A stretch of 57,659 bases of DNA from DATFRX01 sp035630615 (GCA_035630615.1 DASQKI010000097.1:1-57659); one strand, 5' to 3'. Counted from the stretch's first letter, positions 1-9,241 are shown. Numbers and translations: made by a program. Notes: a model not told the origin generated them from the sequence alone.

Positions 1-28
1 AGATGACAAGGGCGAGAGCGAGGACGAG

Positions 29-655
29 ATGGCCCGACCGCTACGCGCCGATGCGCGACGCAACCAGGAGCAGCTGATCGCGGCGGCGCGAGACGTCTTC
101 GTCGAACGAGGTGCCGACGCTCCCCTGGAGGAGATGGCCCGCCGCGCCGGTGTCGGGATCGGCACACTGTACCGCCGGTTTCCCGACCGCCAGACACTGA
201 TGCGAGCCGTCATCCTCGACGCGTTAGCGCAGTCCGGGGCCGCGGCCGAGCGTGCAGGGGACGAAGCCACCGACGCGTTCAGCGCCATGGCCTCCTACAT
301 GCACGCTGCGCTGGATATCCGGATCGCCGCCGTGATTCCGGCGCTGATGGACCAGGTCGACCTCAACGACCCGGAGCTCCGGGCCGCTCGCGATCGCGCG
401 ACTGCTCCGGCCGAGGCGATCGTCGACGCCGCTCACGCCGAGGGCAGCCTGCGACCCGACGTGACCTTCGGCGACATCGGCCTGATCATCGTGCGGTTGG
501 CCCATCCGCTGCCCGGGCCGATCTCGGCGGACCTGGACGGGCGCCTGGCGCATCGGCATCTCCACCTGGTGCTCGCGGGCATGCGGCGCGACGGCGACGC
601 GGAGGCCGAGCCGGGCATCACGCTCGACGAGCTGCGTACGATCGGCGGCTACTGA
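29..655 (+). CDS. TetR/AcrR family transcriptional regulator
   Basis: Predicted one-component DNA-binding repressor of 208 residues. The N-terminus has the TetR helix-turn-helix at about residues 33-52 (LEEMARRAGVGIGTLYRRF), followed by a helical ligand-binding domain with no recognisable ligand signature. GAGGACGAG just before the ATG can act as ribosome binding site. It reads in the same direction as the damaged permease and stress protein that follow, after a 148-base gap, so it may control them; this is inference from position. Family assignment is secure, the effector is unknown. Confidence 0.9.
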   Translation: MARPLRADARRNQEQLIAAARDVFVERGADAPLEEMARRAGVGIGTLYRRFPDRQTLMRAVILDALAQSGAAAERAGDEATDAFSAMASYMHAALDIRIAAVIPALMDQVDLNDPELRAARDRATAPAEAIVDAAHAEGSLRPDVTFGDIGLIIVRLAHPLPGPISADLDGRLAHRHLHLVLAGMRRDGDAEAEPGITLDELRTIGGY

Positions 656-803
656 CGGTACCTTCGCTATCGATGCTCGCCGACGGAATACGACGTACCA
701 CCAGCGCTGACCCGGCGGATCGCAACGGCTGTCCGGGGACCGGCACCCAGCGGGCCGCGCCCTGAGCGGCTGGCTCGCGGAGGGGCTTTCGACCGGCCTG
801 CTG

Positions 804-2018
804 ATGGCCGTTCTGGTCTGCGCGGTGGTGCGTCCGTGGGGATGGCCGGAGGCAATCGTCGCCGTGCCAGCCGCGGCGCTGGTCGTCGCCGTCGGCGCGA
901 TCAGCATCGACGACGCCCGGGCCGAGATCGAACGCCTCGGCCCCGTGGTCGGGTTTCTGGCCGCCGTGCTGGTCCTGGCCCATCTGTGCGACGGCGAGGG
1001 CCTGTTCCGTGCCTTCGGAGCATGGATGGCGCGCGCGTCGGCGGGACGGCCGCAACGGCAGCTGGTACACGTGTTCGTCGTGGCCTCGGTGACGACGGCG
1101 ATTCTCAGCCTGGACGCCACCATCGTCTTGCTGACCCCCGTCGTCTACGCGACCGCGTCGCGACTGGGCTCCCGACCGAAGCCGCACGTGTTTGCGTGTA
1201 CGCACCTGTCGAACACGGCATCGCTGCTGCTGCCGGTATCGAACCTGACGAACCTCCTGGCCTTCGCCGCGAGCGGGCTGAGCTTCGCCCGGTTCGGCGC
1301 TCTGATGACGCTGCCGTAGCTGATCGCGATCGCTGTGGAGTACGCCCTGTTTCGCCGGTTCTTCGCCACGGAGCTGGACCCGGGCATGCCCGCGGTCGCC
1401 GCGACCGAACCGATCGACGTGCCGGTGTTTGCCCTCGTGACGGTCGGACTCACCCTGACCGGGTTCGTCGTCTCGTCTCTGCTCGGGATCGACCCGGCCT
1501 GGGCGGCGGTGGCCGGCGCGGGGCTGCTCGCCGGTCGCGGTCTGATCCGGCGTCGCACGACCCCACAGGCACTGGCCCGTGCGACGGCGATCCCCTTCCT
1601 GGCCTTCGTCCTCGCACTCGGCGTCGTCGTACGCGCGGTCGTGGACAACGGTCTCGACGAGGCGCTGGCGCACCTGGTCCCCGACGGCACGCGGTTGTGG
1701 GACCTGCTCGCGATCGCCGCACTCGCCGCCGTCCTGGCGAATGTCGTCAACAACCTGCCGGCGGTGCTCGTCCTGCTGCCGCTCACCGCACCGATCGGAT
1801 CCGGCGCGGTCCTGGCCGTTCTAATCGGCGCCAACATCGGCCCCAACCTCACCTACGCCGGCTCGCTGGCGACCCTGCTGTGGCGGCGCATCGTGCGCGC
1901 CCACGACGCCGAGGTGGATCTGGGCGAGTTCACTCGGCTCGGCCTGCTCACCGTGCCGGCTGCGCTGGTCGCTGCGGTGGTGGCACTGTGGACCTCGCTG
2001 GCCGTGATCGGAGGCTGA
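804..2018 (+). pseudogene. ArsB/NhaD-type anion permease interrupted by an in-frame stop
   Basis: Two adjacent pieces in the same frame together make one polytopic membrane protein of the arsenite/citrate (ion transporter) superfamily of about 400 residues. The first piece ends at a TAG at 1317-1319 in the context LP-stop-LIAIAVEY, where relatives usually have Trp (TGG to TAG needs one base). The second piece resumes at once and carries the family-type segment ANVVNNLPAVLVLLPLT near its middle. Both halves are hydrophobic throughout. A GTG 15 bases after the stop could restart translation, but a half permease would probably not work. Either a recent nonsense mutation or a sequencing error; the reading frame is otherwise intact. 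The true start upstream is uncertain, since no clear ribosome binding site precedes the ATG. Confidence 0.75.
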
Positions 2019-2527
2019 TGGCCGTGACCGTCGTCGCGTGGATCGTCGAAAGCACCTGGCCGGCCTGCGTCGACGCGACCAAGGAGTACGCGCCGTCCGA
2101 CGCCGACATCGTCTTGCTGCACGTGACCGACCCGGAGGTTCCCGGCGCCGCCCACGGAGCGTACGCGGGCCTCCTCGGCAGGGCCCGACCCGACCGCGAC
2201 CCGGGCACGGCCGTCGAGGGTCTAGCGGCAACGTCGGCGGATCAGCTTCTGACCATCGCCGCCGAGCGACTCGACCGGCCGTGCGCCCGCGAGGATCGGA
2301 TCGGCCGGGTCGAGCGCGAGGTCGTCGATGCAGCCGAGGGAGCCGAGCTGCTCGTTCTCGCTCGCGACGGCGACCACACGCACCTCGGACCACACAGCCT
2401 CGGTCGGCACAGCCGCTTCATCGTCGACCACGCGCCGTGTCCGGTGCTGCTCGTCTGGCCGGACCTCGCGCCCAGCACGGCGACGATGCCGCCACCGCCA
2501 CCCCGCCCACCGCCGCACCACGGGTAG
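2018..2527 (+). CDS. Universal stress protein (UspA) family protein
   Basis: Single-domain cytoplasmic Usp of 169 residues. The N-terminal strand TVVAWIVESTWPAC, the segment EGAELLVLAR and the C-terminal GPHSLGRHSRFIVDHAPCPV match the family's nucleotide-binding and final strand region, but the G-2x-G-9x-G(S/T) ATP motif is imperfect. The tail is unusually proline-rich (PPPPPRPPPHH). The ATG overlaps the TGA of the preceding permease fragment (TGATG), so the two were co-translated. Usp proteins are often fused or linked to transporters, where they may sense energy state. Role here unknown. Confidence 0.8.
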   Translation: MAVTVVAWIVESTWPACVDATKEYAPSDADIVLLHVTDPEVPGAAHGAYAGLLGRARPDRDPGTAVEGLAATSADQLLTIAAERLDRPCAREDRIGRVEREVVDAAEGAELLVLARDGDHTHLGPHSLGRHSRFIVDHAPCPVLLVWPDLAPSTATMPPPPPRPPPHHG

Positions 2528-2545
2528 ATCGCTGGCGCTGGTGGA

Positions 2546-4237
2546 TCAGGGCGCCGCCGGTTCGGCCACTCCCTTCGGCGCGATGACCTCCATGTCGGTG
2601 ACGACGTCGATCAGCACTGGACCCGACGCCTCGAGCGCCTGCTCCATCGCGGATGCCAGCTCGCCGGGCTTGTCGACTCGCAGGCCGGTCGCACCGATCG
2701 ATTCGGCGACGCCGGCGAGGTTGACGTCCTCGAAGTGCCACAGCTCGTGATGCTTGCCATGCAGCTCGCCGCCGTATACGGGGGTGTAGGACCCGATCTC
2801 CTGGTTGAGCGACCGGTTGTTGTTGACCAGCACGACGACCGGGACCCGCCAGCGCACGGCGGTCTCGAGCTCGGCGAGGTGGTACCACAGCCCGCCATCG
2901 CCGGTGAAGAGGACGACCGGCCGATCCGGGGCACCGAGCTTCGCGCCAATCGCCGCCGGCAGGCCCCATCCGAGTGAGCCCGCGGCCCGGATGTAGCCCT
3001 GGCCGGGTCGGGTCAGGTCGACGTACCCGCCGGTCCACATGCCGGCATGACCGGTGTCCGAGACGAGCAGGGCGTCGTCGGGCAACAGCGAGGTCAGCTC
3101 GCCGCATAGGCGCTCGGGCCGCATCGGTGTCTGATCCGACTCCATCTGCGGACCCACCTGCTCCCACCACCGCCGACCGAGCTCGGCCGCACGGTCGATC
3201 CAGGCCCGCCGGGACTCGGCGTCGACGCCGTCGAGCGCCGACAGCAGCCGGGACAGGCCCAGCTTGGCGTCGGCCAGCACAGGGACGGTGTTGGCGTAGT
3301 GCCGACCGAGCTCGGACGGCTCGATGTCGAGATGGATCACGGCCGTGTCCGGCGGCGGCACCTGCCAGTTGAGGGTGAGCTGGCTGCCGGTCTGGCTGCC
3401 GACGTACAGCACGAGGTCGGCCTCGAGCAGCACCTGATTGGCGCTGGCCCGGCTGTAGTTGCCGGGTACACCGACGTTGAGCGGGTGGTCGCCGGGCACC
3501 GTGTCCTTGGCGTTGAGCGAGGTCGCGATCGGGGCGCCGAGTCGTTCGGCCAGCCGGATCAGCTCTGGACCGGCGCCGGAGTGACGTACGCCGCCTCCCG
3601 CCACGACGACCGGACGCTCGGCGGTGCTGAGCAGTCGGGCGGCCCTCTCCACGGCCGCCGCGTCCGGCTCGATGCGGTGCAGCGGTGTCTCGTACGGAAG
3701 GTGGTCCGGGATTTCGGCGTCCAGCTCGGCGTCCTCGATCGCGGCACCCATGTGACCGGCGACCTCGAGATGCGTCGGTCCGGGCTTGCCGGCGCAGGCC
3801 ACCCGGAAGGCGTGCGCGAGTTGGTCCGGCAGCCGATCCGGGTGGATGACCTGGCCGCTCCACTTCGTCGTCGGCTTGAACAGCGGAAAGTCTTCGATCT
3901 CCTGGTACGTATGGCGACCGCGGCTCCAGGCGAACGGCCCGCCGGTGAACGCGACGACCGGCGAGCAACCCAGGTACGGATCGCGCAACCCCGCCGCCAG
4001 ATTGGCCGAGCCGACCGCCTGCGCCATGGCGACACCGGGCCGACCGGTCACGCGTGCGTAGCCGTCGGCCATGTAGACCGCCGACTTCTCGCCGTGGGTC
4101 ACGATGCGCTTGATCTCGGTATGCCGCTCCATCTCGTACAGCGACCGGGTCAGGATGGTTGGCACCAAGAACACCGACGTCACGCCGTAGGCATCGAGCG
4201 TGCGGGCGAGGTATTCGGCTCCGGTCATCGTCGGCAT
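2546..4237 (-). CDS. Thiamine pyrophosphate-dependent enzyme, acetolactate synthase-like
   Basis: 563 residues, normal length for the ALS/benzoylformate decarboxylase/oxalyl-CoA decarboxylase superfamily, with three domains: pyrimidine-binding, central and PP-binding. The catalytic glutamate is present at residue 50 (RIVTHGEKSAVYMADGYAR). The TPP/Mg motif starts with GDGG near residue 446 and closes with VLVNNN about 27 residues later. A GAGAGGAG ribosome binding site sits before the ATG. It is divergent from a beta-hydroxyacid dehydrogenase, an arrangement reminiscent of glyoxylate carboligase plus tartronate semialdehyde reductase, but Gcl characteristically lacks this glutamate, so it is probably another lyase or ligase acting on a 2-oxoacid. 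Substrate not determinable. Confidence 0.88.
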   Translation of the reverse strand: MPTMTGAEYLARTLDAYGVTSVFLVPTILTRSLYEMERHTEIKRIVTHGEKSAVYMADGYARVTGRPGVAMAQAVGSANLAAGLRDPYLGCSPVVAFTGGPFAWSRGRHTYQEIEDFPLFKPTTKWSGQVIHPDRLPDQLAHAFRVACAGKPGPTHLEVAGHMGAAIEDAELDAEIPDHLPYETPLHRIEPDAAAVERAARLLSTAERPVVVAGGGVRHSGAGPELIRLAERLGAPIATSLNAKDTVPGDHPLNVGVPGNYSRASANQVLLEADLVLYVGSQTGSQLTLNWQVPPPDTAVIHLDIEPSELGRHYANTVPVLADAKLGLSRLLSALDGVDAESRRAWIDRAAELGRRWWEQVGPQMESDQTPMRPERLCGELTSLLPDDALLVSDTGHAGMWTGGYVDLTRPGQGYIRAAGSLGWGLPAAIGAKLGAPDRPVVLFTGDGGLWYHLAELETAVRWRVPVVVLVNNNRSLNQEIGSYTPVYGGELHGKHHELWHFEDVNLAGVAESIGATGLRVDKPGELASAMEQALEASGPVLIDVVTDMEVIAPKGVAEPAAP

Positions 4238-4272
4238 GCGGCTCCTCTCACCGGTACGGCCCCGTATATTGC

Positions 4273-4284
4273 ATCATGTAGGAT
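4273..4284 (+). promoter_or_regulatory. ATCATGTAGGAT promoter/operator site
   Basis: One-mismatch copy of the recurring WTYATGYRTGAT motif. Its second half is a TAGGAT -10-like hexamer six bases before the ATG at 4291, the geometry of a leaderless actinobacterial transcript. It lies in the 53-base divergent region between the TPP enzyme and the dehydrogenase. Confidence 0.6.
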
Positions 4285-4290
4285 CCGCGC

Positions 4291-5202
4291 ATGCGTATGC
4301 AAGCGATCGGGCTGGTCGGTCTCGGGCTCATGGGATCGGCGATGTCGACCCGATTGCTGTCGGCGGGACACACCGTGGTGGGCTACGACGTCGCCCCGGC
4401 GGCTCGCGACGCGCACGCGGCTCGGGGTGGCGAGGTCGTCGGCGCCGCAGGTGAGGTCGCGGCTCGCTGCCGGGTCGTCATCCTCTCGCTGCCAAACGGT
4501 CAGATCAGCCGAAGCGCCTGCTTCGATCCGGACGGGGTCGCCGCGGGTGTACATGAGGGCTCCGTCGTGGTCGAGACCAGCACGGTGCTGCCGGACGAGG
4601 CCGAGCGCATGGCCTCGGATCTCGTCGCCAGTGGCGCGGGCTTCACCGATGCAGCGTTGAGCGGCCATAGCGAGATGGTCGGTCGCGGCGACGCGTTGGG
4701 CATGGTCGGGGGTGAGGCATCCGACGCCGCCGTCGTCACGCCGATTCTCGACGCGTTCTGCCGCAAGGTGATGCACGTCGGTGGGCATGGCGACGGCATG
4801 CGGGCCAAGATCGTCGTCAATCAGATCCTGACGATCAATCGGTTCGCCGTGGCCGAAGGCCTGGTGCTCGCCGAGAAGCTCGGCGTCGACGTGGGACGGA
4901 TGCTCGAGGTGCTGCGATCGAGCGCCGCGTACAGCAAGGCGATGGACATGTGGGGCGACCGGATGGTCGATCGCCGCTACACCGATCCGGCGTCCCGCGT
5001 GAACAGTCACGACAAGGACGCCCGGCTCACCCTGCAGCTCGGGCGCGAGCACCACGCACCGATGCTGTTGACGTCGCAGGTCAACCAGATCGTCCAGAGC
5101 ATGCTTGCGAGTGGCATGGCCGACCTCGACAACTCGAGTGTCGTCGAAGCCCTGCGCGGCCTGGCCGGCATCGAGACTCGGCTGCCCGACACCGGTCGGT
5201 GA
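4291..5202 (+). CDS. NAD(P)-dependent 3-hydroxyisobutyrate dehydrogenase-family oxidoreductase
   Basis: Beta-hydroxyacid dehydrogenase of 303 residues. The N-terminal Rossmann motif GLVGLGLMG spans residues 7-15; the substrate-binding segment is at about 119-130 (TDAALSGHSEMVG), and the catalytic lysine is K173 in MRAKIVVNQIL. The C-terminal all-helical domain contains the usual AYSKAMDMWG stretch. Relatives reduce or oxidise 3-hydroxyisobutyrate, tartronate semialdehyde or similar short 3-hydroxy acids. The start is probably leaderless. It ends two bases from the convergent Gfo gene. A paralogue with the same AYSKAMDGWG signature lies at 53.2 kb. Confidence 0.9.
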   Translation: MRMQAIGLVGLGLMGSAMSTRLLSAGHTVVGYDVAPAARDAHAARGGEVVGAAGEVAARCRVVILSLPNGQISRSACFDPDGVAAGVHEGSVVVETSTVLPDEAERMASDLVASGAGFTDAALSGHSEMVGRGDALGMVGGEASDAAVVTPILDAFCRKVMHVGGHGDGMRAKIVVNQILTINRFAVAEGLVLAEKLGVDVGRMLEVLRSSAAYSKAMDMWGDRMVDRRYTDPASRVNSHDKDARLTLQLGREHHAPMLLTSQVNQIVQSMLASGMADLDNSSVVEALRGLAGIETRLPDTGR

Positions 5203-5204
5203 GC

Positions 5205-6200
5205 TCAGTACTCGATGTCGACGACGCGGCGCTCGGCGACCGATCGGGCCATCGCCTCGCACAGCCGCATGCTTCGTAAGCCGTCCTCGCCCGAGGCGTT
5301 TGGTGTCTCGCCGTCGAGCACCGCCTTCGCGTACGCCGCGAGGCTGAGTCGATGGGCGCCGGGCGACGGGTACGCCGTCATCGACTCGGAGCCATCGGCC
5401 TTGGTGATCACGAGGCGGCCGTCCTCGCGCGACCTGGTGACGCCGTGGCCGACGATCCGGCCGGTCGTGCCGTAGATGTCGATGTCATTTTGCGGATGCG
5501 GCAGTCGTTGGTTGCAGTTGACGTACGCGGTCACCCCGTTGGCGAACCGGATCAGCGCCAGCGCCTGGATCTCGACCGCGAAGTTGTCGTCGTCCCACAT
5601 CGCGACCACCTCGACCGGGTCGGAGTCGAGGATGTAGCTGAGGAAGTCGTAGACGTGGACGCCGACGTTGAACGTCGTCCCGATGCCGGCGAGCTCCGGG
5701 TCGTTGCGCCAGCCCTCATGCGGACGTACTCCGGCGCTGGCCTCGACCTGGATCGTGCGGACGTCGCCGATCGCCCCGGCGGCGACCATCTGCTTCACGT
5801 CACGCACCCACGGCAGCTGCCGGTTGTGGAAGTTGATCCCGAGCTTGACGCCGGCCTTGTCACACGCCTCGACCTCGCGAACGGCGTCGGCCACGGTGAC
5901 CGCCATCGGCTTGTCGCACCAGACGTGCTTGCCCGCCTCGGCGGCCGCGACGACCTGCTCGAAGTGCTGCGCGTTGGGCGTCGCGATGTAGACGGCTTCG
6001 ACCTCGGGGTTGGCCAGCATCTCGTCGTAGGAGGTGTACGCGTACGGCGCCCCGAACTCCTGCGCGAACGCGTCGGCCCGAGCCTGGTCGCGGCTCACCC
6101 CGGCGACGAGCTCGCACTCCGGCTCGGCGACCATCGCCGGCGCGATCGTGGACTTGACGATGCGGCCGAGACCGATCACACCCCAGCGGAGCGTACGCAT
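5205..6200 (-). CDS. Gfo/Idh/MocA family NAD(P)-dependent oxidoreductase
   Basis: 331 residues: N-terminal Rossmann fold (WGVIGLGRI), the family's (E)KP motif as WCDKPMA with the key lysine at residue 97, and the C-terminal alpha/beta domain with GVHVYDFL, where His and Asp match the catalytic positions. Members oxidise sugars, inositols and related polyols. AAGGAGG precedes the ATG. It lies 22 bases downstream of the amidohydrolase gene on the same strand, so both are likely one transcript. Confidence 0.9.
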   Translation of the reverse strand: MRTLRWGVIGLGRIVKSTIAPAMVAEPECELVAGVSRDQARADAFAQEFGAPYAYTSYDEMLANPEVEAVYIATPNAQHFEQVVAAAEAGKHVWCDKPMAVTVADAVREVEACDKAGVKLGINFHNRQLPWVRDVKQMVAAGAIGDVRTIQVEASAGVRPHEGWRNDPELAGIGTTFNVGVHVYDFLSYILDSDPVEVVAMWDDDNFAVEIQALALIRFANGVTAYVNCNQRLPHPQNDIDIYGTTGRIVGHGVTRSREDGRLVITKADGSESMTAYPSPGAHRLSLAAYAKAVLDGETPNASGEDGLRSMRLCEAMARSVAERRVVDIEY

Positions 6201-6222
6201 GGCCGCCTCCTTCGTACCCCGG

Positions 6223-7230
6223 CTATGAGAGGCCGAGCAGCTTGGTCGCGTTGCCGGCCAGGATCGCCTGCTTCTCGTCGGCGGTGAGCTCGTCGAGACC
6301 GTTGAGCCACCGGACCGGGTCGATCGAGAACATCGGCGCCGGGTAGTCGGTGCCCAGCATCACCCGGTCGATGCCGACCCGGTCGATGAGGAATCGCAGC
6401 GCCGGCCCGTCGTAGGTGCAGCAGTCGTAGTAGAACTGCGACAGGTACGTACTAGGCGGCCGGCTGATCTTGAGTTCGTAATCCCACTCGGAGCCGAACG
6501 GCGGTGTGAGCGGGCCTTCGGGGTAGCCGCCTTCGAAGGCACCGGCGGCCTTGTCGAGCCGACCAGCGCCGAACGCAGCATAGCCGCCGGCGTGGGCCAG
6601 CAGCGGTTTGAGGTTGGGGCACGCGTCCATGACGCCGCCGTGGACGAGGGTCGAGAACGTGATCGTCCGGTCGGCGAGGTTGCCGATGGCATTGGGCAGG
6701 CTGTACGTCTCGATTCGCGAGGAGACGCAGGTCGCGCCACCCTGGTGGAAGAAGACGATCGCACCGAGACGCTCGGCTGCCTGGAAGAAGGGGAGAAACT
6801 CCGGGTCATCGTACGTGTGGCCGTTGACGTGGTCATTGATCATCGCGCCACGCAGACCGAGCTCGCCCATCCCGCGTTCCAACTCGGCGATCGCGGCCGA
6901 CACATCTTGCATCGGCAGCGTCCCCATGCCGATGAATCGGGTCGGATGCTTCCCGACGATCTCCGCGATCTCGTCGTTGCACTCGCGGGCGACCGTCGTC
7001 GTGAGCTCGATGTCCTTGTCGTACTGGTAAAACGCGGCGGTCGGCGTGATGAGCTGGATGTCGACGCCCATCTCGTCCATCTCGGCGATCCGCTCCGGCA
7101 CCGAAATGTTGAATCCGCGCCGGTGCAACTCGCCGGCCCTCGGGCCGAGGCCGTGCCACGTGCCGTCGTCGCGAATCGCGTCCTTGAACCGTTGGGGGGT
7201 CAGGTGGGCGTGTACGTCGATGACAGGCAC
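6223..7230 (-). CDS. Amidohydrolase-2 family protein (ACMSD/resorcylate decarboxylase-like)
   Basis: 335 residues counted from a GTG chosen because GGGAGGG lies nine bases upstream and the protein then opens with MPVIDVHAHL; an upstream in-frame start would run through the promoter motif. It has the metal-binding DVHAH (His7, His9), LLAHAGG, and MLGTDYP with the conserved Asp; the C-terminus ends LAGNATKLLGL as in aminocarboxymuconate-semialdehyde decarboxylase relatives. Such enzymes are zinc-dependent non-oxidative decarboxylases or hydratases/hydrolases. Likely cotranscribed with the downstream Gfo oxidoreductase. Confidence 0.88.
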   Translation of the reverse strand: MPVIDVHAHLTPQRFKDAIRDDGTWHGLGPRAGELHRRGFNISVPERIAEMDEMGVDIQLITPTAAFYQYDKDIELTTTVARECNDEIAEIVGKHPTRFIGMGTLPMQDVSAAIAELERGMGELGLRGAMINDHVNGHTYDDPEFLPFFQAAERLGAIVFFHQGGATCVSSRIETYSLPNAIGNLADRTITFSTLVHGGVMDACPNLKPLLAHAGGYAAFGAGRLDKAAGAFEGGYPEGPLTPPFGSEWDYELKISRPPSTYLSQFYYDCCTYDGPALRFLIDRVGIDRVMLGTDYPAPMFSIDPVRWLNGLDELTADEKQAILAGNATKLLGLS

Positions 7231-7257
7231 GATGGAAGTCCCTCCCGCAAATGATGT

Positions 7258-7269
7258 ATCACGCATAAA
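7258..7269 (-). promoter_or_regulatory. TTTATGCGTGAT promoter/operator site
   Basis: Exact match to the WTYATGYRTGAT consensus on the minus strand, pointing to the amidohydrolase start about 28 bases away. It partly overlaps an inverted TGATGTATCA at 7253-7262, so more than one half-site may be present. Confidence 0.6.
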
Positions 7270-7336
7270 ATAGGATCAGTCGTGGTGGTGTCAAGCCGCC
7301 CGCCGCCGAGCAGGGGGCGTGGCGTCCCCAGCCTCT

Positions 7337-7432
7337 TCCCGCCGATATTGCGCGTCCCACCCACTTCCTCCCGCCGACATTGCGCGTCCCACCCACTTCT
7401 TCCCGCCGACCATGCGCGTCCCGCCCACTTCT
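7337..7432. repeat. Three 32-bp tandem repeats
   Basis: Three head-to-tail copies of a 32-base unit beginning TCCCGCCGACATTGCGCG and ending CCCACCCACTTCT, with one to three differences between copies (7337-7368, 7369-7400, 7401-7432). They sit in the divergent region before the DUF1023 hydrolase. The reading frame stays open through them, but the resulting peptide looks non-genuine, so I treat them as non-coding. Confidence 0.9.
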
Positions 7433-7527
7433 TCGCCGGGAACGCACCACAGGTTGCCTCCAGGTTGGAACCAGTCAGGCGCGGGATCGTCGTACGTCAA
7501 GGATGCGACGAGACGCAGGGAATCCTC

Positions 7528-9222
7528 ATGGCGGACTACTTCGTGCACTACCCGACCCCGATCGACGAGGTGATTGGGATCGCTGGCGAGCTGGTCCGCC
7601 ATGCTCGCGACGGGAACACAACGATCGGTCGCATCCGACAGGACATGGGACGGGCGACCGACGCGGTCGACGGCACCCTTCGGTTCCCGATGGAGGTCGC
7701 CCCCCATCCGGTCGAGGTCACCGTCGGAAACGTCGCGAACGCTGCGTACTTCGCCAGCGGTGCCATGATGCTCTTCGCCCAGGCGGTCAAGACCTACAAC
7801 AACGGCGTCGACGGGATCAACGCCCAGATCCATGATGACGAGCGGGGCCTCGATCCGGGCGGCCCGGCCGGCAAGCTGCAGGAGCTGGAAGCTCAACGGG
7901 CTCGGTACGAGCAGGCCCTCGACGACGAGGCTGCGCGGGTCGCCCGCATGCTCGAGCGCGGGCCGAACGAGGAGGATATGCGGTTTCTCCGCGACCACGG
8001 CTTCCTCCTCCCCCTCGACCCGTCAACCGACCCGGCGCTCCGGGCGGCCCTGGCCCGCCGCCCGAAGCTCGGGGACCCCGCAGCCATGCGCAGATGGTGG
8101 GCCGGCCTGACGCTTGCTCAGCAGGCCGGCCTCATCGCCTACTATCCAAAGCTCCTGGGCAACGCCAACGGCCTTCCGGCCGAGGTACGCGACGAGGCCA
8201 ACCGGCTGGTCCTCGACGAGGATTACAACTGGCTCAAGGCACGCGAGCGAGACGGTGAGCTCACGCCGGAGCAGGCCAGAGCGCTGAAGAACATCGAGAA
8301 GGTACGGGAGCAGCTCAAGGTCCGGGCGACGCATGTCGATCCGATCACCGGTCAGCCCGTTCCCGTCCAGCTCTACATCTACGACCCGTACGCCTTCGGT
8401 GGCGAGGGCCGGGTCGCAATCGCCACCGGCAACCTCGACGACGCTGACCACGTCGCCCTGATGGTGCCCGGCGTCGGGTCCAGCGTCCAGGGCCTCCTAC
8501 CTCGCCGGCCCGGGGAGCTGTACGACGAGAGCCGGTGGGCCGGCGGGGGCGACTCGGTCGCAGTGCTGGACTGGATGGGCTACGACTCACCCAACGGCTA
8601 CACCCCGGGCAATCTCGATTCGGCCGGGCTGCTCAACCAGGACATGGCCCGGGCTGGCGCACAGCAGTTGGTCTCCGACGTCTCGGGTTTGCGAGCCTCC
8701 AGAAGCGACGATCCCGCGCACCTCACCGTCATTGGCAGCTCGTACGGCAGCACAACCGCCGGCATCGCCGCCACCCCCGAGTACGGCCTCGATGCCGACG
8801 ACCTGGTGCTGTCAGCGAGCCCCGGCGTACCTGTCGACGATGCCGGAGACCTGGGGACCGGTCACGACCACACTTGGGTCGGCAGCGCGACCGACGATCC
8901 CATCACCCAGTTCGGTGACAGCGGCTGGGACGGCACCGGCATGCCGGCGCCGCTCGGCAACGATCCGGCCGAGGACACGTTCGGCGCCAACCGGTTCCGC
9001 GCGGAGGACGTCCAGCGCGAGGATTGGCCGGCTGTTCCGAGCTTCGACCCGCACGGCCGATACTTCAACCACGACAGCGAGTCGCTGTACAACATGGGCG
9101 CCATCGTCACCGGCCAGTACGGCGACGTCCAGGCGGCCGACCCTCGCTACGACCCGTGGTATGCGCCCGAGCAGGACCCGGAAGCGGACCGCAACCCGGA
9201 GCACTTGCACCACAAGCCCTGA
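7528..9222 (+). CDS. DUF1023-type alpha/beta hydrolase
   Basis: 564 residues from the ATG at 7528; the frame is open further upstream but only through tandem repeats. The N-terminal third is helical with coiled character (about residues 100-150, LQELEAQRARYEQALDDEA), resembling the WXG100-like leaders common on actinobacterial DUF1023 proteins. The C-terminal third is an alpha/beta hydrolase with the nucleophile elbow GSSYG, Ser405, in TVIGSSYGSTTAG, followed by a DDLVLSASPGV strand. No signal peptide or membrane segment is evident. Substrate unknown; likely an esterase/lipase-type enzyme. It is convergent with the aldolase gene beyond a repeat block. Confidence 0.85.
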   Translation: MADYFVHYPTPIDEVIGIAGELVRHARDGNTTIGRIRQDMGRATDAVDGTLRFPMEVAPHPVEVTVGNVANAAYFASGAMMLFAQAVKTYNNGVDGINAQIHDDERGLDPGGPAGKLQELEAQRARYEQALDDEAARVARMLERGPNEEDMRFLRDHGFLLPLDPSTDPALRAALARRPKLGDPAAMRRWWAGLTLAQQAGLIAYYPKLLGNANGLPAEVRDEANRLVLDEDYNWLKARERDGELTPEQARALKNIEKVREQLKVRATHVDPITGQPVPVQLYIYDPYAFGGEGRVAIATGNLDDADHVALMVPGVGSSVQGLLPRRPGELYDESRWAGGGDSVAVLDWMGYDSPNGYTPGNLDSAGLLNQDMARAGAQQLVSDVSGLRASRSDDPAHLTVIGSSYGSTTAGIAATPEYGLDADDLVLSASPGVPVDDAGDLGTGHDHTWVGSATDDPITQFGDSGWDGTGMPAPLGNDPAEDTFGANRFRAEDVQREDWPAVPSFDPHGRYFNHDSESLYNMGAIVTGQYGDVQAADPRYDPWYAPEQDPEADRNPEHLHHKP

Positions 9223-9241
9223 GGCACAGACCCGCAACCTC

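Noticed and set aside
1317..1319. TAG as a recoded codon (pyrrolysine or programmed read-through)
   Set aside because: No special context or stem is seen, and Trp by a single base change explains it simply.
618..1673. Long minus-strand frame over the TetR/permease region
   Set aside because: Low-complexity Arg/Gln/Gly composition typical of antisense shadows; the plus strand carries clear families.
836..2527. 563-codon plus-strand frame across the permease region
   Set aside because: Only its last 170 codons (the stress protein from 2018) are real; the rest is an Arg/Gly-rich shadow of the permease frame.
2546..4237. Calling the TPP enzyme glyoxylate carboligase
   Set aside because: The catalytic Glu (E50) is present, whereas glyoxylate carboligase characteristically lacks it.
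7282..7527. N-terminal extension of the DUF1023 protein
   Set aside because: The extension translates through tandem repeats into Pro/Arg/Ser-rich sequence; the start at 7528 gives a family-like N-terminus.
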